Assembly (NCBI GenBank): GCA_023665365.1
Contig: JAMPEA010000005.1
Span: forward strand, 1 to 64,000
DNA length: 64,000 bases
Reading direction: 5' to 3'
Source: Bacillota bacterium
GTDB taxonomy: Bacteria; Bacillota; Clostridia; Christensenellales; CAG-917
Shown: piece by piece, positions 34,941-47,059 of the stretch
Layout of the letters: every line of letters starts with the position of its first letter
Numbering within the stretch: position 1 is the stretch's first letter
Position numbers and translations under genes: made by a program
The notes under the pieces: model-generated
The model's database searches: none
Told to the model about the DNA's origin: nothing
The model's input: the letters and a program-made list of their open reading frames with translations, nothing else

Positions 34941-35038
34941 CATAAACCGCGCTATTTAACGATAACTTATCAAAAAATTTGCGTCGAATATCTTGCGGCT
35001 CGGCGCGCCTTTAAAAGGCGCGCAGGTGTTCGGACAGA

Positions 35039-36730
35039 TTATTTTGCGGGAGTGTAAAACACTTTGCCTGCGTAGGGGCGCATAACCTCTGCAAACCTGC
35101 CGTCGTAAACGGAGATTATCTCGGTCGCGTTTTGAGGAATGAATTTCTTTACGCGCTTGCAAGGCACGCCCTTTTCGCCGACGTTTAAGATTACGGTGAG
35201 CTTGGAACCGTCCTCGGCAATCTTTTCGTATACGAAAAGATTTTTGTCGCGTTTCAGTTTAAGCTCGAATTTGCCGTATATCGCCGCGTCCTTGTACTGC
35301 TTGCGAAGCGCAATCAACTTGCGATAGAAATGCAGTAAGGAATTCGGGTCTTTTTCGGCGGCTTCGACGTTGACCGTCTTGTAATTGGGATTGACCGCGT
35401 ACCAAGGCTCGCAAGTGCAAAATCCCGCATTCTCCGCGTCCGACCACTGTACGGGAGTGCGAGCGCAATCTCTCGCCGCAGTGTGCGCGACTTTGAGGAT
35501 ATGCTTTTCGGAAAATCCGAATTTTTTCATCAAATCCCTTACGCAGAACGTCGATACGTCTTTGAACTGCGCCCACGGGTCGCTCCCTTTGGGACACTTG
35601 TCGAAGTGCGGCGAAGTCATGCCGATTTCCTGCCCTTGAAACACGAATTGTGTCCCGCTTAGGAAGGTGTACATAATGGCGAGACACTTGCCGCTTTCTA
35701 CGCGATATTTTTCACTGCCGTAGCGCGAAATGATGCGCGCGTGGTCGTGATTTTCAAGATAATTGACGTTCCATGCCCTCTTATATAGCTTTGTTTGCCA
35801 GTTGTTGTAGATTTTTTTCAGCTTGACGAGGTTGAAGGGGAGCTTCATCCACTCTATCATAATGCAGTCCGCTTCCATGTGTTGGAAGGAAATCATCATA
35901 TCGAGCTCCTGCTTGTTCTCGTTTACGAACGTAAGCGCCTTGTCGGGGGTCATAAACGGAGCTTCGCCCACTTGGAATGCGTCGTAGTCTTTTAGCACCT
36001 CTCGATACTCGGCGAGGTACTCGTGTATGTGCGGACCGCAGTCGTAGTGATTGAGCCCTCTCGACGCAGGCATAAGCGGATTGCCGTTGGGCAGCCCCTC
36101 CGCCTTGCTTATTTGCGTTATGACGTCCTCTCTGAAACCGTCTACGCCCATATCCAACCAGAAGCGCATCACGTTTTTGACCGCCTCGCGCACCTTGGGA
36201 TTGTCGTGATTGAGGTCGGGCTGCTCCTTGGCGTAGAGGTGCAGATAATACTCCCCTCTTTCCTTGCAGTATTCCCACGCAGACCCCGGGAAGGTGGACA
36301 TCCAGTTGTTGGGGGCTTTTTTGCCGTTTTTGCCCTTGCCCTTTCGCCAAATGTAGAAATCCGTGTAAGGCTCTTCGCGCTTGACGCTCTTTTTAAACCA
36401 CACGTGTTGGTCGGACGTGTGATTGATAACCAAGTCCATAACGACGCGCAGTCCCAAAGAATGAGCTCTGTCAAGCACCTCTTTGAAGTCGTCGAGCGTG
36501 CCGTATTCGGGATTTATATCGCAATAATCCGCTATATCGTAGCCGTAATCCGCCTGAGGCGAAACGTATAGCGGCGAAAACCATATAGCGTCCACGCCCA
36601 AACTCTTGATGTAGTCGAGCTTGCCGAGAACGCCTTTGAGGTCGCCTACGCCGTCGTTGTTGCCGTCGCAGAACGAGCGCGGCCAAATCTGATACATGGT
36701 CATCTCTCTAAACCATTTTCTTTCTTCCAT
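35039..36730 (-). CDS. GH13 alpha-glucosidase (oligo-1,6-glucosidase-like)
   Basis: A cytoplasmic glycoside hydrolase of family 13, probably subfamily 31, releasing glucose from isomalto- or malto-oligosaccharides. Of the 563 residues: the calcium-type loop DGNNDGVGDLKG near 22-33, VINHTSDQH (region I), GVDGFREDVI with the nucleophile Asp (region II), QVGEAPF with the acid/base Glu (region III), and NHDHARIISRYG (region IV). QPDLNHDNP is also typical. There is no signal peptide. Start at 36730 with GGAGGATAC upstream. Specificity between alpha-1,6 and alpha-1,4 bonds is not decided. Confidence 0.88.
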   Translation of the reverse strand: MEERKWFREMTMYQIWPRSFCDGNNDGVGDLKGVLGKLDYIKSLGVDAIWFSPLYVSPQADYGYDIADYCDINPEYGTLDDFKEVLDRAHSLGLRVVMDLVINHTSDQHVWFKKSVKREEPYTDFYIWRKGKGKNGKKAPNNWMSTFPGSAWEYCKERGEYYLHLYAKEQPDLNHDNPKVREAVKNVMRFWLDMGVDGFREDVITQISKAEGLPNGNPLMPASRGLNHYDCGPHIHEYLAEYREVLKDYDAFQVGEAPFMTPDKALTFVNENKQELDMMISFQHMEADCIMIEWMKLPFNLVKLKKIYNNWQTKLYKRAWNVNYLENHDHARIISRYGSEKYRVESGKCLAIMYTFLSGTQFVFQGQEIGMTSPHFDKCPKGSDPWAQFKDVSTFCVRDLMKKFGFSEKHILKVAHTAARDCARTPVQWSDAENAGFCTCEPWYAVNPNYKTVNVEAAEKDPNSLLHFYRKLIALRKQYKDAAIYGKFELKLKRDKNLFVYEKIAEDGSKLTVILNVGEKGVPCKRVKKFIPQNATEIISVYDGRFAEVMRPYAGKVFYTPAK

Positions 36731-36911
36731 AGTATCCTCCTATCCATATGCGGGAAGAACCGCCGAAAATTCATTATAGATAAATAATAACAGTTTTAAG
36801 CGATAAATTCAATAGAGATTTTCTTCAAAACGATGAAAAGCGGTCAAAAAAATGACGGAATTGGTTTACAAATAAACTTAAACTTATTAAAATATGCCGA
36901 AATGTCAAAAA

Positions 36912-37002
36912 TTATTCACATATCCACATATTTATCCACATAAAAATTGCGCAGAAAGGAAAAATTTGGGTGAAAGGAAGATAATCGCAAAAATTATGCA
37001 CA
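36912..37002. promoter_or_regulatory. DnaA box cluster
   Basis: TTATTCACA (36912-36920), ATATCCACA (36920-36928, one mismatch), TTATCCACA (36932-36940, perfect) and TTATGCACA (36994-37002) fit or nearly fit the DnaA box TTATNCACA, all in the same orientation. Three are packed within 29 bases, typical of an initiator-binding array. Confidence 0.7.
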
Positions 37003-37240
37003 TATGCACGGTGAATTTCATAGGATAATAAGTTAGATATTTTTGCAAAATCTCGTGAAACAAAAGCTAAAAATGCGCTGATTTTTTGCGAAACAATTTG
37101 CCCCGAAAAATTTGGGTGAAAGAAAGCAAAAATAAGCTAAAATCGAGCAAATTCCCATCAAGGACAAAGGAACGATTTTCCCCAAACCCCACTAAAAAGC
37201 CGTCAAAATCCCACTAAACAGTAGGATTTTGGCGCTTTTC

Positions 37241-37256
37241 AGTTCCACGTGAAACG
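37241..37256. promoter_or_regulatory. parS-like site 1
   Basis: AGTTCCACGTGAAACG matches the B. subtilis parS consensus TGTTNCACGTGAAACA at all but the two outermost positions. Confidence 0.75.
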
Positions 37257-37271
37257 GCGAGTCTCGAAAAA

Positions 37272-37287
37272 TGTTCCACGTGAAACA
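37272..37287. promoter_or_regulatory. parS site 2 (perfect)
   Basis: TGTTCCACGTGAAACA is an exact match to the ParB/Spo0J consensus site. Confidence 0.92.
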
Positions 37288-37306
37288 TTGGCGAAATTAG
37301 CATAAT

Positions 37307-37322
37307 TGTTACACGTGAAACG
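37307..37322. promoter_or_regulatory. parS site 3
   Basis: TGTTACACGTGAAACG has one terminal mismatch to the consensus. Confidence 0.85.
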
Positions 37323-37441
37323 TGCAAGCTCAGAGTTTGTAACAATTTTAGCATAGAAAACTTGAATTGTAAAAATCTTGAATTATATTTTATAAAAATT
37401 GCAATAAATTTTGGTTTCATTTTAATATTGGATTGGCTTGA

Positions 37442-37457
37442 TGTTACACGTGAAACA
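37442..37457. promoter_or_regulatory. parS site 4 (perfect)
   Basis: TGTTACACGTGAAACA matches the consensus exactly. Confidence 0.92.
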
Positions 37458-38660
37458 TTTTGATAAAGCCTGTATTTATAATGCGGCTATTATACAAATT
37501 GAATTAAATTCGTATGATGCGGAATGTTTTATAAATAAGGTAAATGGCAAATTGTCCAAGATGATTGTGTTGTCTTGGAATATATTGGCGTTTAGGTTGC
37601 GCTATGCGTAAAATGAATTGTTTGCATATGGCTTTGAAGTTCTTTGGTAAGGAATAAATGTAGTGGGTCGTATTGTGTGGTAGTGCTGCAAATATAATTT
37701 GTGATTATAATTCGACTTGTCATTAAAATTTGCAAATATAGTCAAAGCGGTGATAATGTAGCAGTAATATTGCCAATCGGCTAAAATAACCAAGGCGATG
37801 ACATTTATTGCGCCGACAAATGCGAATTTGTTAGAGTGTGCGATTGCATTTGTACTTTGAGAACTTTAAGTAAATTTTTGAGTTTGGTATTTGCGCAATT
37901 TTAGCCAAGTTAAAGCGCAAAAATCAAGTAAACAGTAGGGTTTTAGCATAAAATCGCCTTATGACAGTAATAGAACGGAGAGATTAGCGGAAAGATTAGA
38001 TAATGAAATAAATTCTGTGGCAAATGCAATATAAACATGCGGCAGATTGTGCGGAAGTTTGCGGTTGCGATTTGATGTGCCTTATATAGATTATATATGC
38101 GCTTGATAGTATCGGGTGTCATTCGACGTTGCAAAAACATTTCGTTTTAGGAACGTGCAAAGTTTGGTGATTGATATAATGCGTTTTGATTTTGCTTTAC
38201 AATGTGTATGTGTGGTTATTGCAATATTGAAAATAGAAATGTCAATCAATGGATAATGAGATTGAAGTATATATGCGTATGCGAGTGCTTTCTATACGTA
38301 CATTTTGTAGGGTAGCGGCGGCAGCTGTGTATCAGAGGTGTTGGCGGATGGCGACATGCGTAGAACGGGCGCATATCGGCAGTACCATAGGTCGGATATT
38401 GATAGGCGGTATCTCAAAATGCGATAAAAGTTTACAAGTAAACCGAATAACAGTATTCGAATAACTGTATCTAAGTACCTTTCTTTTTTAGTATCGTCTG
38501 TCAAGTTGATAATTATATTATGCTCGCGGCGTTTTATCGGCGTTAAGTAGGTGTGTGTATAAAGAATAAAAGCGATGTGCCGATATTTGCAAAATCGGCT
38601 ATTAAGAAGATAGGCGTTTTAGGCGAGAGAAGCGCGGCTACGTCGTTGCGTTGCAGATAA

Positions 38661-40742
<2,082 letters not shown>

Positions 40743-40755
40743 TTAGGAGGATACT

Positions 40756-43341
40756 ATGGCTAACATAAGAGACGATAAAAACAACGAATATATTCAACAT
40801 ATCGCCAACTCCACGGTCAAGGACATCGAAATCAACGGCGAGCTGAAAAAATCTTTCATATCCTACGCGATGGCGGTCAACGTATCGCGCGCAATCCCCG
40901 ACGTGCGCGACGGCTTGAAGCCTGTGCATAGGCGTATACTTTACGCTATGAGCGAGCTGGGGCTCACTCCCGACAAGCCCTACCGCAAGTGCGCTATGGT
41001 CGTAGGCGAGGTGTTGGGCAAGTATCACCCCCACGGCGACAGCTCGGTTTACGACGCGCTCGTCCGCTTGGCGCAGGACTTCTCCATACGCTGTCCGCTT
41101 ATCGACGGACACGGCAACTTCGGCTCGGTTGACGGCGACCCCGCCGCGGCGTACAGATACACAGAGGCGAGGCTTTCCAAAATCGCGCTCGAAATGATAA
41201 GGGACATCGACAAAAAGACCGTCGATTTCTATCCCAACTTCGACGACACGCGCGAACAGCCCGTAGTTTTGCCTTCGCGCTTTCCCAATTTGCTCGTAAA
41301 CGGCTCGGACGGCATCGCGGTCGGCATGGCGACTTCTATCCCGCCGCACAACCTCGGCGAGGTCATAGACGCAACCGTCGCGCTTATGCGCAATCCCGAC
41401 GCGACCGTTGACGACCTTATGGAATTTATCCCCGCTCCGGACTTCCCCACGGGCGCGCTCGTGCTCGGCAGAGGCTCGATTAAGCAAGCGTACCGCACCG
41501 GTCGCGGCATGGCTATACTGCGCGCTAAGGCGGAAATCGAGGAGCTCGCAAACGGCAAGAGCCGCATTATCGTCACCGAGATACCCTATCAGGTCAACAA
41601 GGCGCTCCTCATCGAGAATATTGCCGACCAAGTAAAGGACAAGCGTCTCGAAGGTATTGCGGATTTGAGAGAGGAAACCGACCGCCACGGCATGCGTATC
41701 GTCATCGAGCTTAAAAAGGACGTCAACGCGCAGGTGTTGCTCAATCAGCTTTACAAGCAGACGGCGATGCAGACGAATTTCAGTATGATTATGCTCGCGC
41801 TCGTTGACGGGGTGCCGCGCATACTCAACCTCAAAGAGATACTCAACTGCTATATCGCGCACCAAAAGGACGTTATCGTCCGCCGCACGCGCTTCGACCT
41901 CGAAAAGGCGCAGGAGCGTCAACATATACTGCAAGGCTTGCATATCGCGCTTGAAAATATCGACGCGGTGGTCGAGCTTCTCAAAAAATCCCGCGACCGC
42001 CAAGACGCTATCGCTAAACTTATGGAAAACTATCTGCTGTCCGAAAAGCAGTCGGTGGCAATCCTCGATATGCGTCTGCAACGCTTGACGGGGCTCGAAG
42101 TTGAGAAAATCAACAACGAACTCGCCGAACTCGATAAGCAAATCGAATATTATAACTTCGTGCTGTCTAACGACGAGGAAGTCGCGGCAATCGTCATCAA
42201 GGAACTTAGCGAGATTAAGGAAAGATACGGCACGCCGAGGCTTTCGGAGCTCACCTACGACTACGGCGACATAGACATAGAGGATTTGATCGAGCGCGAG
42301 GACGTGGTTATCTCGATGACGCACGGCGGCTATATCAAGCGCATCCCCGTCGCAGAGTACAAGGCTCAGCACCGCGGCGGAATGGGCGTCACGGCGCATA
42401 AGGCGAAAGATGAGGACTTCGTAGAAAAAATATTCACCTCCAACACGCACGAGCAACTTATGTTCTTTACAAACCTCGGAAAGACGTTCACGTTAAAGGC
42501 GTACGAAATCCCCGAGGCGAGCCGCAACGCGCGCGGCAGGGCGGCGGTCAATCTGTTACAGCTCGAACAGGGTGAGAAGATACAGGCGTTCCTCAAAGTC
42601 CCCGAGGACAGAGAAAACAAGTTCCTCATGCTTGCGACAAAGAAAGGTCTTATCAAAAAGACTCCGCTTTCCGAGTTCGACTCAATCAAACGCAACGGCA
42701 AGATTGCAATCAAGTTCAACGATGACGACGAGCTTATCGACGCGGTCATCACAGACGGCGACAGCGAGCTTATCGTCGCGTCCGACAAGGGCATGACGAT
42801 ACACTTCCACGAAAGCTGCGTCCGTCCGATGGGCAGAACGGCGATGGGCGTCAAGGCGATGAACCTCGCTAAGGGCGCGAAGGTCGTATCCTTCACCGCG
42901 GTCAAGGCGGGCGACGAAATCCTCACCGTCACGACAAATGGCTACGGCAAGCGCAGTGACATCGAGGAGTATCCGTTGCAGGGCAGAGCGGGCAAGGGCG
43001 TCCGCGCGGGCGTGTTCAACAGCCGCACAGGCTCGCTCGTGAGCTTGAAGGTTATCCCCGCCGACACCGACGTGATGATGATAACCGACACGGGCGTAAT
43101 CATCCGCGTACAGGCAGACGAAATCAGCAAGATTGGCAGAAATACGCAGGGCGTGCGCATAATGAAGCTCAAAGACAACAAGATTAACGTTATGGCTGTT
43201 GCGCTCACGCCTCACGAGGACGAGGAGCCTGAGGCGGAAGAATCGGCTGACGGCGCGGCTGTGGACGGAGCGGAGACGACCGAGAGCGTCGAAACGACCG
43301 TGGCGGCGGAAACCGCAACGACCGAGACTGTGACGGAATAA
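40756..43341 (+). CDS. gyrA: DNA gyrase subunit A
   Basis: The DNA-cleaving subunit of gyrase. Of the 861 residues, the catalytic tyrosine is in [11 protein letters not shown]. The quinolone-determining region [20 protein letters not shown] has Ser and Asp at the two classical resistance positions, so no resistance mutation is seen. The GyrA box is likely [12 protein letters not shown]-like ([14 protein letters not shown]). Six-bladed C-terminal repeats follow, then an acidic Thr/Glu tail of about 45 residues (from [13 protein letters not shown]). GGAGGATACT precedes the ATG; a terminator follows. Confidence 0.97.
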   Translation: MANIRDDKNNEYIQHIANSTVKDIEINGELKKSFISYAMAVNVSRAIPDVRDGLKPVHRRILYAMSELGLTPDKPYRKCAMVVGEVLGKYHPHGDSSVYDALVRLAQDFSIRCPLIDGHGNFGSVDGDPAAAYRYTEARLSKIALEMIRDIDKKTVDFYPNFDDTREQPVVLPSRFPNLLVNGSDGIAVGMATSIPPHNLGEVIDATVALMRNPDATVDDLMEFIPAPDFPTGALVLGRGSIKQAYRTGRGMAILRAKAEIEELANGKSRIIVTEIPYQVNKALLIENIADQVKDKRLEGIADLREETDRHGMRIVIELKKDVNAQVLLNQLYKQTAMQTNFSMIMLALVDGVPRILNLKEILNCYIAHQKDVIVRRTRFDLEKAQERQHILQGLHIALENIDAVVELLKKSRDRQDAIAKLMENYLLSEKQSVAILDMRLQRLTGLEVEKINNELAELDKQIEYYNFVLSNDEEVAAIVIKELSEIKERYGTPRLSELTYDYGDIDIEDLIEREDVVISMTHGGYIKRIPVAEYKAQHRGGMGVTAHKAKDEDFVEKIFTSNTHEQLMFFTNLGKTFTLKAYEIPEASRNARGRAAVNLLQLEQGEKIQAFLKVPEDRENKFLMLATKKGLIKKTPLSEFDSIKRNGKIAIKFNDDDELIDAVITDGDSELIVASDKGMTIHFHESCVRPMGRTAMGVKAMNLAKGAKVVSFTAVKAGDEILTVTTNGYGKRSDIEEYPLQGRAGKGVRAGVFNSRTGSLVSLKVIPADTDVMMITDTGVIIRVQADEISKIGRNTQGVRIMKLKDNKINVMAVALTPHEDEEPEAEESADGAAVDGAETTESVETTVAAETATTETVTE

Positions 43342-43366
43342 TCGCGTAATGCAAAAAAATTAAACT

Positions 43367-43396
43367 AAAAACAGCAGTTGAAAGACTGCTGTTTTT
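43367..43396 (+). terminator. Intrinsic terminator after gyrA
   Basis: AAAAACAGCAGT pairs with ACTGCTGTTTTT around a 6-base loop, followed by ATTT. Confidence 0.8.
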
Positions 43397-43434
43397 ATTT
43401 CCTTAAAGTTTGTGAACTCACTATCAAACAAAAT

Positions 43435-43554
43435 CCCCCTTAAAGAATAAGGGGGTAGGGGGATATGAGGAGTTTTCAGGTAAGGGGGTTCATAAGGGGG
43501 TATAGGGCGGACTCGGAAAACAGCCCTTACCCCCTTAATAACGTGGTTACACCT
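43435..43554 (+). repeat. G-run repeat R2, copy 2
   Basis: Near-identical to 15984-16103, with the same four G5 runs and the same CCCCCTTA/TAAGGGGG edge hairpin. Its right end touches the stop codon of the minus-strand mtnN gene. Confidence 0.85.
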
Positions 43555-44255
43555 TATGCGATATACGTTGATACTGCTTTAATTACTGCGGGCAGAATTT
43601 CCTCGTATTTGCTAAGCCCTTTTTGCACTACGTCTGTAAAGCTGACGTACGCTCCGTCGTCGGCTCTATCCGACACGACCTTTATCGACAGCAACGGAAT
43701 TTCGTTTCTTAGACAAGCAATCGTAAGTCCTGCAAGTTCCATTTCGCAAATGTCGCAACCGAACTCCTCTCTTAGGGTCTTCTTCTTTTGTGAACTTGCG
43801 ACGAACGCGTCCCCGCTTGCGACGGCGACTTTGCGCAGAGGCGCGTTAAGCGCCGCGTTTACGCAATCGACAAGCGCGCCGTCGAGATAAAAGTATATGT
43901 CCTTATTTTCGGAATACTGCCCGACGCGCACGTTATCGAGGACGGATACGTCGTATTGATAGTGGCAAACTCTGTCAGCTATCACAAGCTCGCCTACGCC
44001 TATTTCGGAGTTCAGCGAGCCGACAAAGCCGAAGTTGAGTATGCGCTCCACGCCGTAGAGGTCGGCAAGCAGTTGGACGGTCGCGGCGGAATTTATTTCG
44101 CCTACTCCGCCCGTTGCGAGGTAAATCACGTTGTCGCCGAGCGCTATCTTGCGGATTTCCGCTCCGCGCACCTTTTCTTCGGATTGTACGTTGCCCAGCT
44201 TCTTGTATATCGGCAACATTTCCTCCGCCATAGCGGTTATTATGCCTATTTTCAT
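43554..44255 (-). CDS. mtnN: 5'-methylthioadenosine/S-adenosylhomocysteine nucleosidase
   Basis: Cleaves adenine from methylthioadenosine and SAH in methionine salvage. The 233 residues are of the PNP/UDP phosphorylase fold, with GIITAMAEEMLP at the start, TGGVGEINSAATVQLL, FGFVGSLN, the catalytic-domain stretch CEMELAGLTIAC and the catalytic Asp in VVSDRADD. AGGAGAAAG lies before the ATG. A promoter TTGAAA-N17-TAATAT (44278-44306, minus) is divergent from that of rsmG. Confidence 0.92.
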   Translation of the reverse strand: MKIGIITAMAEEMLPIYKKLGNVQSEEKVRGAEIRKIALGDNVIYLATGGVGEINSAATVQLLADLYGVERILNFGFVGSLNSEIGVGELVIADRVCHYQYDVSVLDNVRVGQYSENKDIYFYLDGALVDCVNAALNAPLRKVAVASGDAFVASSQKKKTLREEFGCDICEMELAGLTIACLRNEIPLLSIKVVSDRADDGAYVSFTDVVQKGLSKYEEILPAVIKAVSTYIA

Positions 44256-44277
44256 AAGTGCTTTCTCCTATACGCAT

Positions 44278-44306
44278 ATATTAGCACATAAGAGTATAAA
44301 TTTCAA
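44278..44306 (-). promoter_or_regulatory. Promoter of mtnN
   Basis: Minus strand TTGAAA (44301-44306), 17-base spacer, TAATAT (44278-44283). Its -35 box lies 4 bases from that of the divergent rsmG promoter. Confidence 0.65.
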
Positions 44307-44310
44307 TCGC

Positions 44311-44339
44311 TTGCAATATCATTCGTTTGCTGTTAAAAT
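44311..44339 (+). promoter_or_regulatory. Promoter abutting the rsmG start codon
   Basis: TTGCAA (44311-44316), 17-base spacer, TAAAAT (44334-44339), six bases before the ATG at 44346. No ribosome-binding site. Confidence 0.7.
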
Positions 44340-44345
44340 CAAACT

Positions 44346-45038
44346 ATGTCGAATTCGGATTTGCTCAAAGCATATTTAGCTCAAATCGGGCTAAGTTTAG
44401 ACGACGGAAAAATCGCCGCGCTGTTATCCTATTGCGATTTGGTGCTTGAAGCAAACAAGCAGTTTAATCTGACCGCAATCACCGATATGAACGAGTTTTT
44501 TATAAAGCACGTGACGGACTCGCTTTTAGGCGCGTCGGAGATACCGAGCGGCGCGCGGCTTTTGGATATAGGCGCGGGCGCTGGATTTCCGTCTATGCCG
44601 ATTGCAATAGCCCGTCCCGACGTTTGCGTGACCGCGCTCGATTCCACCGCAAAAAAGATGAGATTTGTGGAGCAAAGCGCAAAATCCATAGGAATAGATA
44701 ACCTAAAAACCGTTGCGGGCAGGGCGGAGGAGCAATCCGCGCTTTTTGGCAAGTTCGACGTGGTTACTGCGCGCGCCGTCTCGTCCTTGCCGATTTTACT
44801 TGAACTCGCTATGCCTATGCTTAAAGTCGGCGGACGCTTTCTTGCCTACAAGACCGACGAGAGCGAATTGCCTCTTGCGAGTAACGCCCTCAAAACGCTT
44901 TGCGCAAAGCATATCCGCACCAAGTTTGCCTCGCTCCCCAACGGCGACGGCAGGGCAATCCTCGTCTTTGAAAAGATTGCAAAAACGCCGCCCCAATATC
45001 CCCGACAGTATGGCGCGATAAAACGCAAGCCACTCTAA
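44346..45038 (+). CDS. rsmG: 16S rRNA (guanine527-N7)-methyltransferase RsmG (GidB)
   Basis: Methylates G527 of 16S rRNA using SAM. The 230 residues include NKQFNLTAITD, the SAM-binding loop LLDIGAGAGFPSMPIAIARP, ALDSTAKKMRFVE and TARAVSSLPILLELA. In many Firmicutes it follows mnmG; here it sits 42 kb away across the origin. The mRNA is predicted leaderless. Repeat R3 copy 1 starts within its stop codon. Confidence 0.95.
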   Translation: MSNSDLLKAYLAQIGLSLDDGKIAALLSYCDLVLEANKQFNLTAITDMNEFFIKHVTDSLLGASEIPSGARLLDIGAGAGFPSMPIAIARPDVCVTALDSTAKKMRFVEQSAKSIGIDNLKTVAGRAEEQSALFGKFDVVTARAVSSLPILLELAMPMLKVGGRFLAYKTDESELPLASNALKTLCAKHIRTKFASLPNGDGRAILVFEKIAKTPPQYPRQYGAIKRKPL

Positions 45039-45332
45039 AACCTCGCAATTTGCATTGATACTGCGTCAAACGAAAAAATTTGTACTGTTTTGAAAGCACC
45101 CACATATAAAATGTGAGCGCTTTTCCTTTCAGTAAAAATTTTTTCTTTCTACCGCACAAAACATTTTTGCTAAGATTTTTTAAAATATTACGCAAAAATC
45201 TTTTGCTTGGTGTTGTGTTCTACATGCGCAGGGTTGCTTGCAAAAGTGTTTTTCCTTGTCTGAACGCAAATTGCGAGGTTTTTAAAAAGGAAAATTGTCC
45301 TTTCGCGTACTGCATCTAAAATACAAGGTTTT
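45037..45332 (+). repeat. Structured repeat R3, copy 1
   Basis: It begins at the rsmG stop codon. Outer arms AAAACCTCGCAATTTGC (45037-45053) and its exact complement (45266-45282) enclose two inner hairpins: one with arms AAAGCACCCACAT/ATGTGAGCGCTTT and one with AAGATTTTT/AAAAATCTT. Conserved blocks are TGATACTGCGTCAAA and TTTTCCTTGTCTGAACG. A second, imperfect right arm (ACAAGGTTTT) lies near 45323-45332. Copies are at 49132 and 54502. Confidence 0.85.
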
Positions 45333-45516
45333 GCAAACGTTTGGTCTTTCGCGTACGTAACACGCAAATTTCGGCTAATATTCAAAGATAATCAAAATCA
45401 GCCGAAATTTTTTAAATAATCGAGTGATAAAACACTTGGATTGTTGCAAACAAAAACCGCAGGTAACCTGCGGTTTTTGCATAGCGATTTTATAGAATGC
45501 ATAAACAAGCGGTGAT
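45333..45516. other. Terminator-rich gap between R3 copy 1 and the lipoprotein gene
   Basis: AATTTCGGCT and AGCCGAAATT pair across about 45365-45413, with a following T-run. A near-perfect palindrome AAAAACCGCAGGT/ACCTGCGGTTTTT lies at 45452-45478 and can terminate transcription from either side. No gene is seen. Confidence 0.6.
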
Positions 45517-46959
45517 TTATTTTTCCGTAGCTAATTCTTTGAAATTACTGCATTCTTGGGGAATTGAAACGCTTACGTCGTTTAGATTGATATACACCGA
45601 CCAATAATCTATATCCGTCTCGGGGTCTATTATTGTTATGAAAATCCGATAGTAATTGTCATCAACTTCAATGTCGTCGATTTTAAAACGATTCTCGTCT
45701 AAGTTTACCGAAATTACATTCAATAGTGTAGAAATGCAGTTTATATAAGACTCATCTAATTCGTCTTGCGAGATATTACTTTTTTGAGTCTTAGTGTACT
45801 CCCAATCGCCATTTGTATCCATTGAAATAAAATAAACCCATTCCTGTTCTATTACATAATATGATCGCTCGTATCCGCTCGCCGAATTTGAAACGTAATA
45901 AAAACAAACGCCGTTGTTGTATTCATAGCGATACGAGCTGCCATCTAAACTTACCGAAATGGAGTATGAGTCATAGGTTGCCTCGGACAGGTCTTCAACC
46001 ACGTCTTCCCAGTGTATAACGTGAGAATACTTTTCTTCCAGATATATAAACATTTCATCGCCGACGGGGGTGATATAACTTTCATCGGTATATTCTGTTC
46101 CGATTTTATCCGCTTCGGCTAATAGATAAGGATAGACATCGTTTTTATCGGAATAATATTTAATTGAAGTCCCAATCTCGGTAGTTTTGGTCATCGTGTG
46201 CATATCAAAATCATATCCTTGGTTGGGGTGCTTGGTCATTCCGCCGCCGCTTGCGGAATATTCTTCCGACAGAGAGATTGTATAATTGGCTTTTAAAAAT
46301 TCCACTGCCTGTTGAGATATAACGTCATTGGGAATTTGATATTGCGACAGCTCGTCGTACTCACCCGCTTCCATCTCGGCTATTACCCAATTTTTATCTT
46401 GAATATAAACGGCGTTTGGGACTTCCGTGTATTCTTTCATAGTTTCAAAGTTCTCGGCGGCGTGTTCCTCTGTATCGAACATAAACACGTGCACGAAAAA
46501 TGACATTTCCACGTCATCATCGGGAAGTTCTTCCGAACCCATCGCGTAGAAAAATCCAATACAGCCTTCGGCAAGGTCGCTCATATCGATAAACGAACAG
46601 TATGTTTCCTTATCGGGTGCGTCGTATGAAAGCATAAATGCAATCAGATTTTCACCTTTTACTTGCGGGCTTTGGTCGTCATCTCCGCTTGGAGTATCGT
46701 CTCCGCCTGGGGTTACCCCACCGCCGCTTGGAGTGTCTCCGCCAGGGGTCACTCCGCCACCACTCGGAGTATCACTGCCACTTGGAGTATCACTCCCACT
46801 CGGGGTATCGCCGCCGATACTTGGAGTGTCGTTGTTTCCGTCGTTGTCATTCGTGCCTTTATCGCCGCAGGCGACGAGGCAAGTTGCCAAGCAGATTATC
46901 AATATAAGCGATAGGCATATTGATAAAATGCGAAAGCGTTTGTGCGTTCTTTTGTTCAT
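45517..46959 (-). CDS. Large lipoprotein with Thr/Pro/Ser/Gly/Asp repeats, function unknown
   Basis: The start is MNKRTHKRF (46959, 480 aa) with GGGAGG upstream. A lipoprotein signal ends ATCLVACGDKG (lipobox Cys near 32), so the mature protein is anchored on the cell surface. A low-complexity linker follows with repeats of DTPSGSDTPSG and GGGVTPGGDTPSG (46670-46830). The C-terminal 380 residues are mixed alpha/beta with pairs such as EWVYFISMDTNGDWEYTKTQ. I do not recognise the domain. The gene's leader can form competing stems (see 46964-47054). Confidence 0.75.
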   Translation of the reverse strand: MNKRTHKRFRILSICLSLILIICLATCLVACGDKGTNDNDGNNDTPSIGGDTPSGSDTPSGSDTPSGGGVTPGGDTPSGGGVTPGGDDTPSGDDDQSPQVKGENLIAFMLSYDAPDKETYCSFIDMSDLAEGCIGFFYAMGSEELPDDDVEMSFFVHVFMFDTEEHAAENFETMKEYTEVPNAVYIQDKNWVIAEMEAGEYDELSQYQIPNDVISQQAVEFLKANYTISLSEEYSASGGGMTKHPNQGYDFDMHTMTKTTEIGTSIKYYSDKNDVYPYLLAEADKIGTEYTDESYITPVGDEMFIYLEEKYSHVIHWEDVVEDLSEATYDSYSISVSLDGSSYRYEYNNGVCFYYVSNSASGYERSYYVIEQEWVYFISMDTNGDWEYTKTQKSNISQDELDESYINCISTLLNVISVNLDENRFKIDDIEVDDNYYRIFITIIDPETDIDYWSVYINLNDVSVSIPQECSNFKELATEK

Positions 46960-46963
46960 AATA

Positions 46964-47054
46964 CCTCCCATCGGCAAAGTTGGATTTTGTGGGATTTGCC
47001 GATATATTTTCATCTATCGGCGCAATAAAAAAGTGCGCCACATTCGTGACGCAC
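46964..47054 (-). promoter_or_regulatory. Leader with terminator and mutually exclusive stems upstream of the lipoprotein gene
   Basis: Minus strand: a hairpin with arms GTGCG/CGCAC extended by CAC/GTG (47033-47054), then T6. Next come stem I GCCGATA/TATCGGC (47015-47021 with 46998-47004) and stem II TCGGCAAA/TTTGCCGA (46995-47002 with 46971-46978). Stems I and II share bases and cannot both form. Stem II ends directly beside the ribosome-binding site GGGAGG (46964-46969). Confidence 0.45.
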
Positions 47055-47059
47055 ACAGT

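Noticed and set aside
37214-38464. Short frames in the origin region (60-71 codons)
   Set aside because: They lack ribosome-binding sites, are AT-driven and overlap parS or DnaA-box sequence.
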